DNA of 64,000 nt from an uncultured Bacillota bacterium (lineage in GTDB: Bacteria; Bacillota_I; Bacilli_A; RFN20; CAG-826), in NCBI GenBank assembly GCA_949289845.1, contig CASEPN010000002.1:124001-188000 (forward strand), written 5' to 3'. The notes below the pieces were generated by a model, which was not told the origin of the DNA, did not search any database, and was given only the letters and a program-made list of their open reading frames with translations. Positions within the stretch are counted from its first letter, which is position 1, and every line of letters starts with the position of its first letter. The translations under genes and the position numbers were made by a program. Shown here in pieces: positions 63,545 to 64,000 of the stretch.

Positions 63545-64000
63545 ATGTCAGTAGATCAGATCGTCCTTCCTTCCTACTCCAGGGGACAAGAAGCCACCAA
63601 CAGCATCACCCACGCGCTCGGGATCCTCTTCGCCCTCGTGGGCGGCCCTTTCCTAATCCTCCGCTGCGTGGAGCAGGGCCATTGGTGGAACATCGCCACG
63701 GCGATCGTCTTCCTTCTTTCCATCCTTTGCCTCTATGGGGTTTCCGCCCTCTACCACGGCCTCCCCGAGGGACGGGCGAAGAAGGTGTTCCGGGTCCTCG
63801 ACCACAACATGGTGTTCCTTCTCATATGGGGGACCTACACGCCTTACTGCCTTTCCGGGATGGCCCCGGAGTTCCCGGGCTGGGGTTGGTCCATCTGGGG
63901 AGTGGTCACGTTCCTAGGGGTCGCAGGGGCGATCCTCAACACGCTTGACATCCACAAGTTCGCCAAGCTATGCATGGTGGACTACCTCCTGATGGGGTGG
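63545..64000 (+). CDS. Hemolysin III / PAQR family membrane protein, 3' end outside window
   Basis: The frame is open from ATG 63545 to the right edge (152 codons). It matches the hemolysin III (YqfA/TrhA) family: GQEATNSITHALGILFALVG (Glu and His of the membrane metal site), LYGVSALYHGLPEGRAKKVFRVLDHNMVFLLIWGTYTPYCL with the Ser-x3-His and Asp-His pairs. About four of the expected seven helices are in the window. The family is linked to membrane-lipid or fluidity homeostasis rather than true haemolysis. It is divergent from the CDF gene. Confidence 0.88.
   Translation, partial: MSVDQIVLPSYSRGQEATNSITHALGILFALVGGPFLILRCVEQGHWWNIATAIVFLLSILCLYGVSALYHGLPEGRAKKVFRVLDHNMVFLLIWGTYTPYCLSGMAPEFPGWGWSIWGVVTFLGVAGAILNTLDIHKFAKLCMVDYLLMGW

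Overview
This window looks like part of the chromosome of an uncultured, anaerobic, fairly GC-rich (about 57-60% by eye) member of the Firmicutes/Bacilli side of the tree. The evidence is a type II-A CRISPR system with csn2, GatCAB together with an asparaginyl-tRNA synthetase, a DUF1836 protein, superoxide reductase, AAGGAG-type ribosome binding sites, and standard stop codons. TGA ends many genes, so this is not the Mycoplasma code. No tRNA or rRNA gene was seen. Both edges cut genes: rimI on the left and a hemolysin III family gene on the right.

Layout. 1-10.3 kb is housekeeping: rimI-tsaD, a lipoprotein, asnS, three small membrane proteins, pcrA/uvrD and ligA. 10.3-16.2 kb holds a GT-C type membrane glycosyltransferase and two divergent MacB-like ABC ATPase-permease genes that share one palindromic TATAAT. 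16.3-21.2 kb is gatCAB, DUF1836 and galE. 21.2-38.6 kb is a large surface-polysaccharide region: lipase-like hydrolase, a TupA-like and two sugar-transfer ATP-grasp proteins, two Wzy/ligase-type polymerases, the CapE-CapF-CapG set for UDP-L-FucNAc, two GT4 glycosyltransferases, a hexapeptide acyltransferase and a Wzx flippase. It contains AT-richer patches whose edges fall inside genes. 38.7-41.2 kb is a small accessory island: an AAA ATPase, a 470-bp non-coding stretch with a promoter and a structured leader, and an HNH protein. 41.3-45.6 kb has a LicD-like protein without its acidic site and a run making UDP-GlcA, UDP-GalA and UDP-Galf. 45.7-53.9 kb is mixed: gpmA, patatin, Fic, CPA2 antiporter with a LysR regulator, superoxide reductase and a DUF4143 ATPase.

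54-62.2 kb is a complete type II-A CRISPR-Cas locus: tracrRNA on the minus strand, cas9 (1489 aa), cas1, cas2, csn2, a leader, and 25 repeats with 24 spacers of exactly 30 bp. The last repeat is degenerate, which fixes the array polarity. The tracrRNA anti-repeat can fold on itself with a loop complementary to the repeat loop. The C-terminal PAM-interacting part of cas9 has different codon use from the rest of the gene.

A pattern across the window is that about 14 genes at the head of transcription units have a -10 box (mostly TAGAAT, TAGACT or TATCCT) only 5-9 nt before the ATG and no Shine-Dalgarno. This predicts widespread leaderless mRNAs beside a smaller class with normal leaders (asnS, gpmA, cas9, lysR, the HNH gene).
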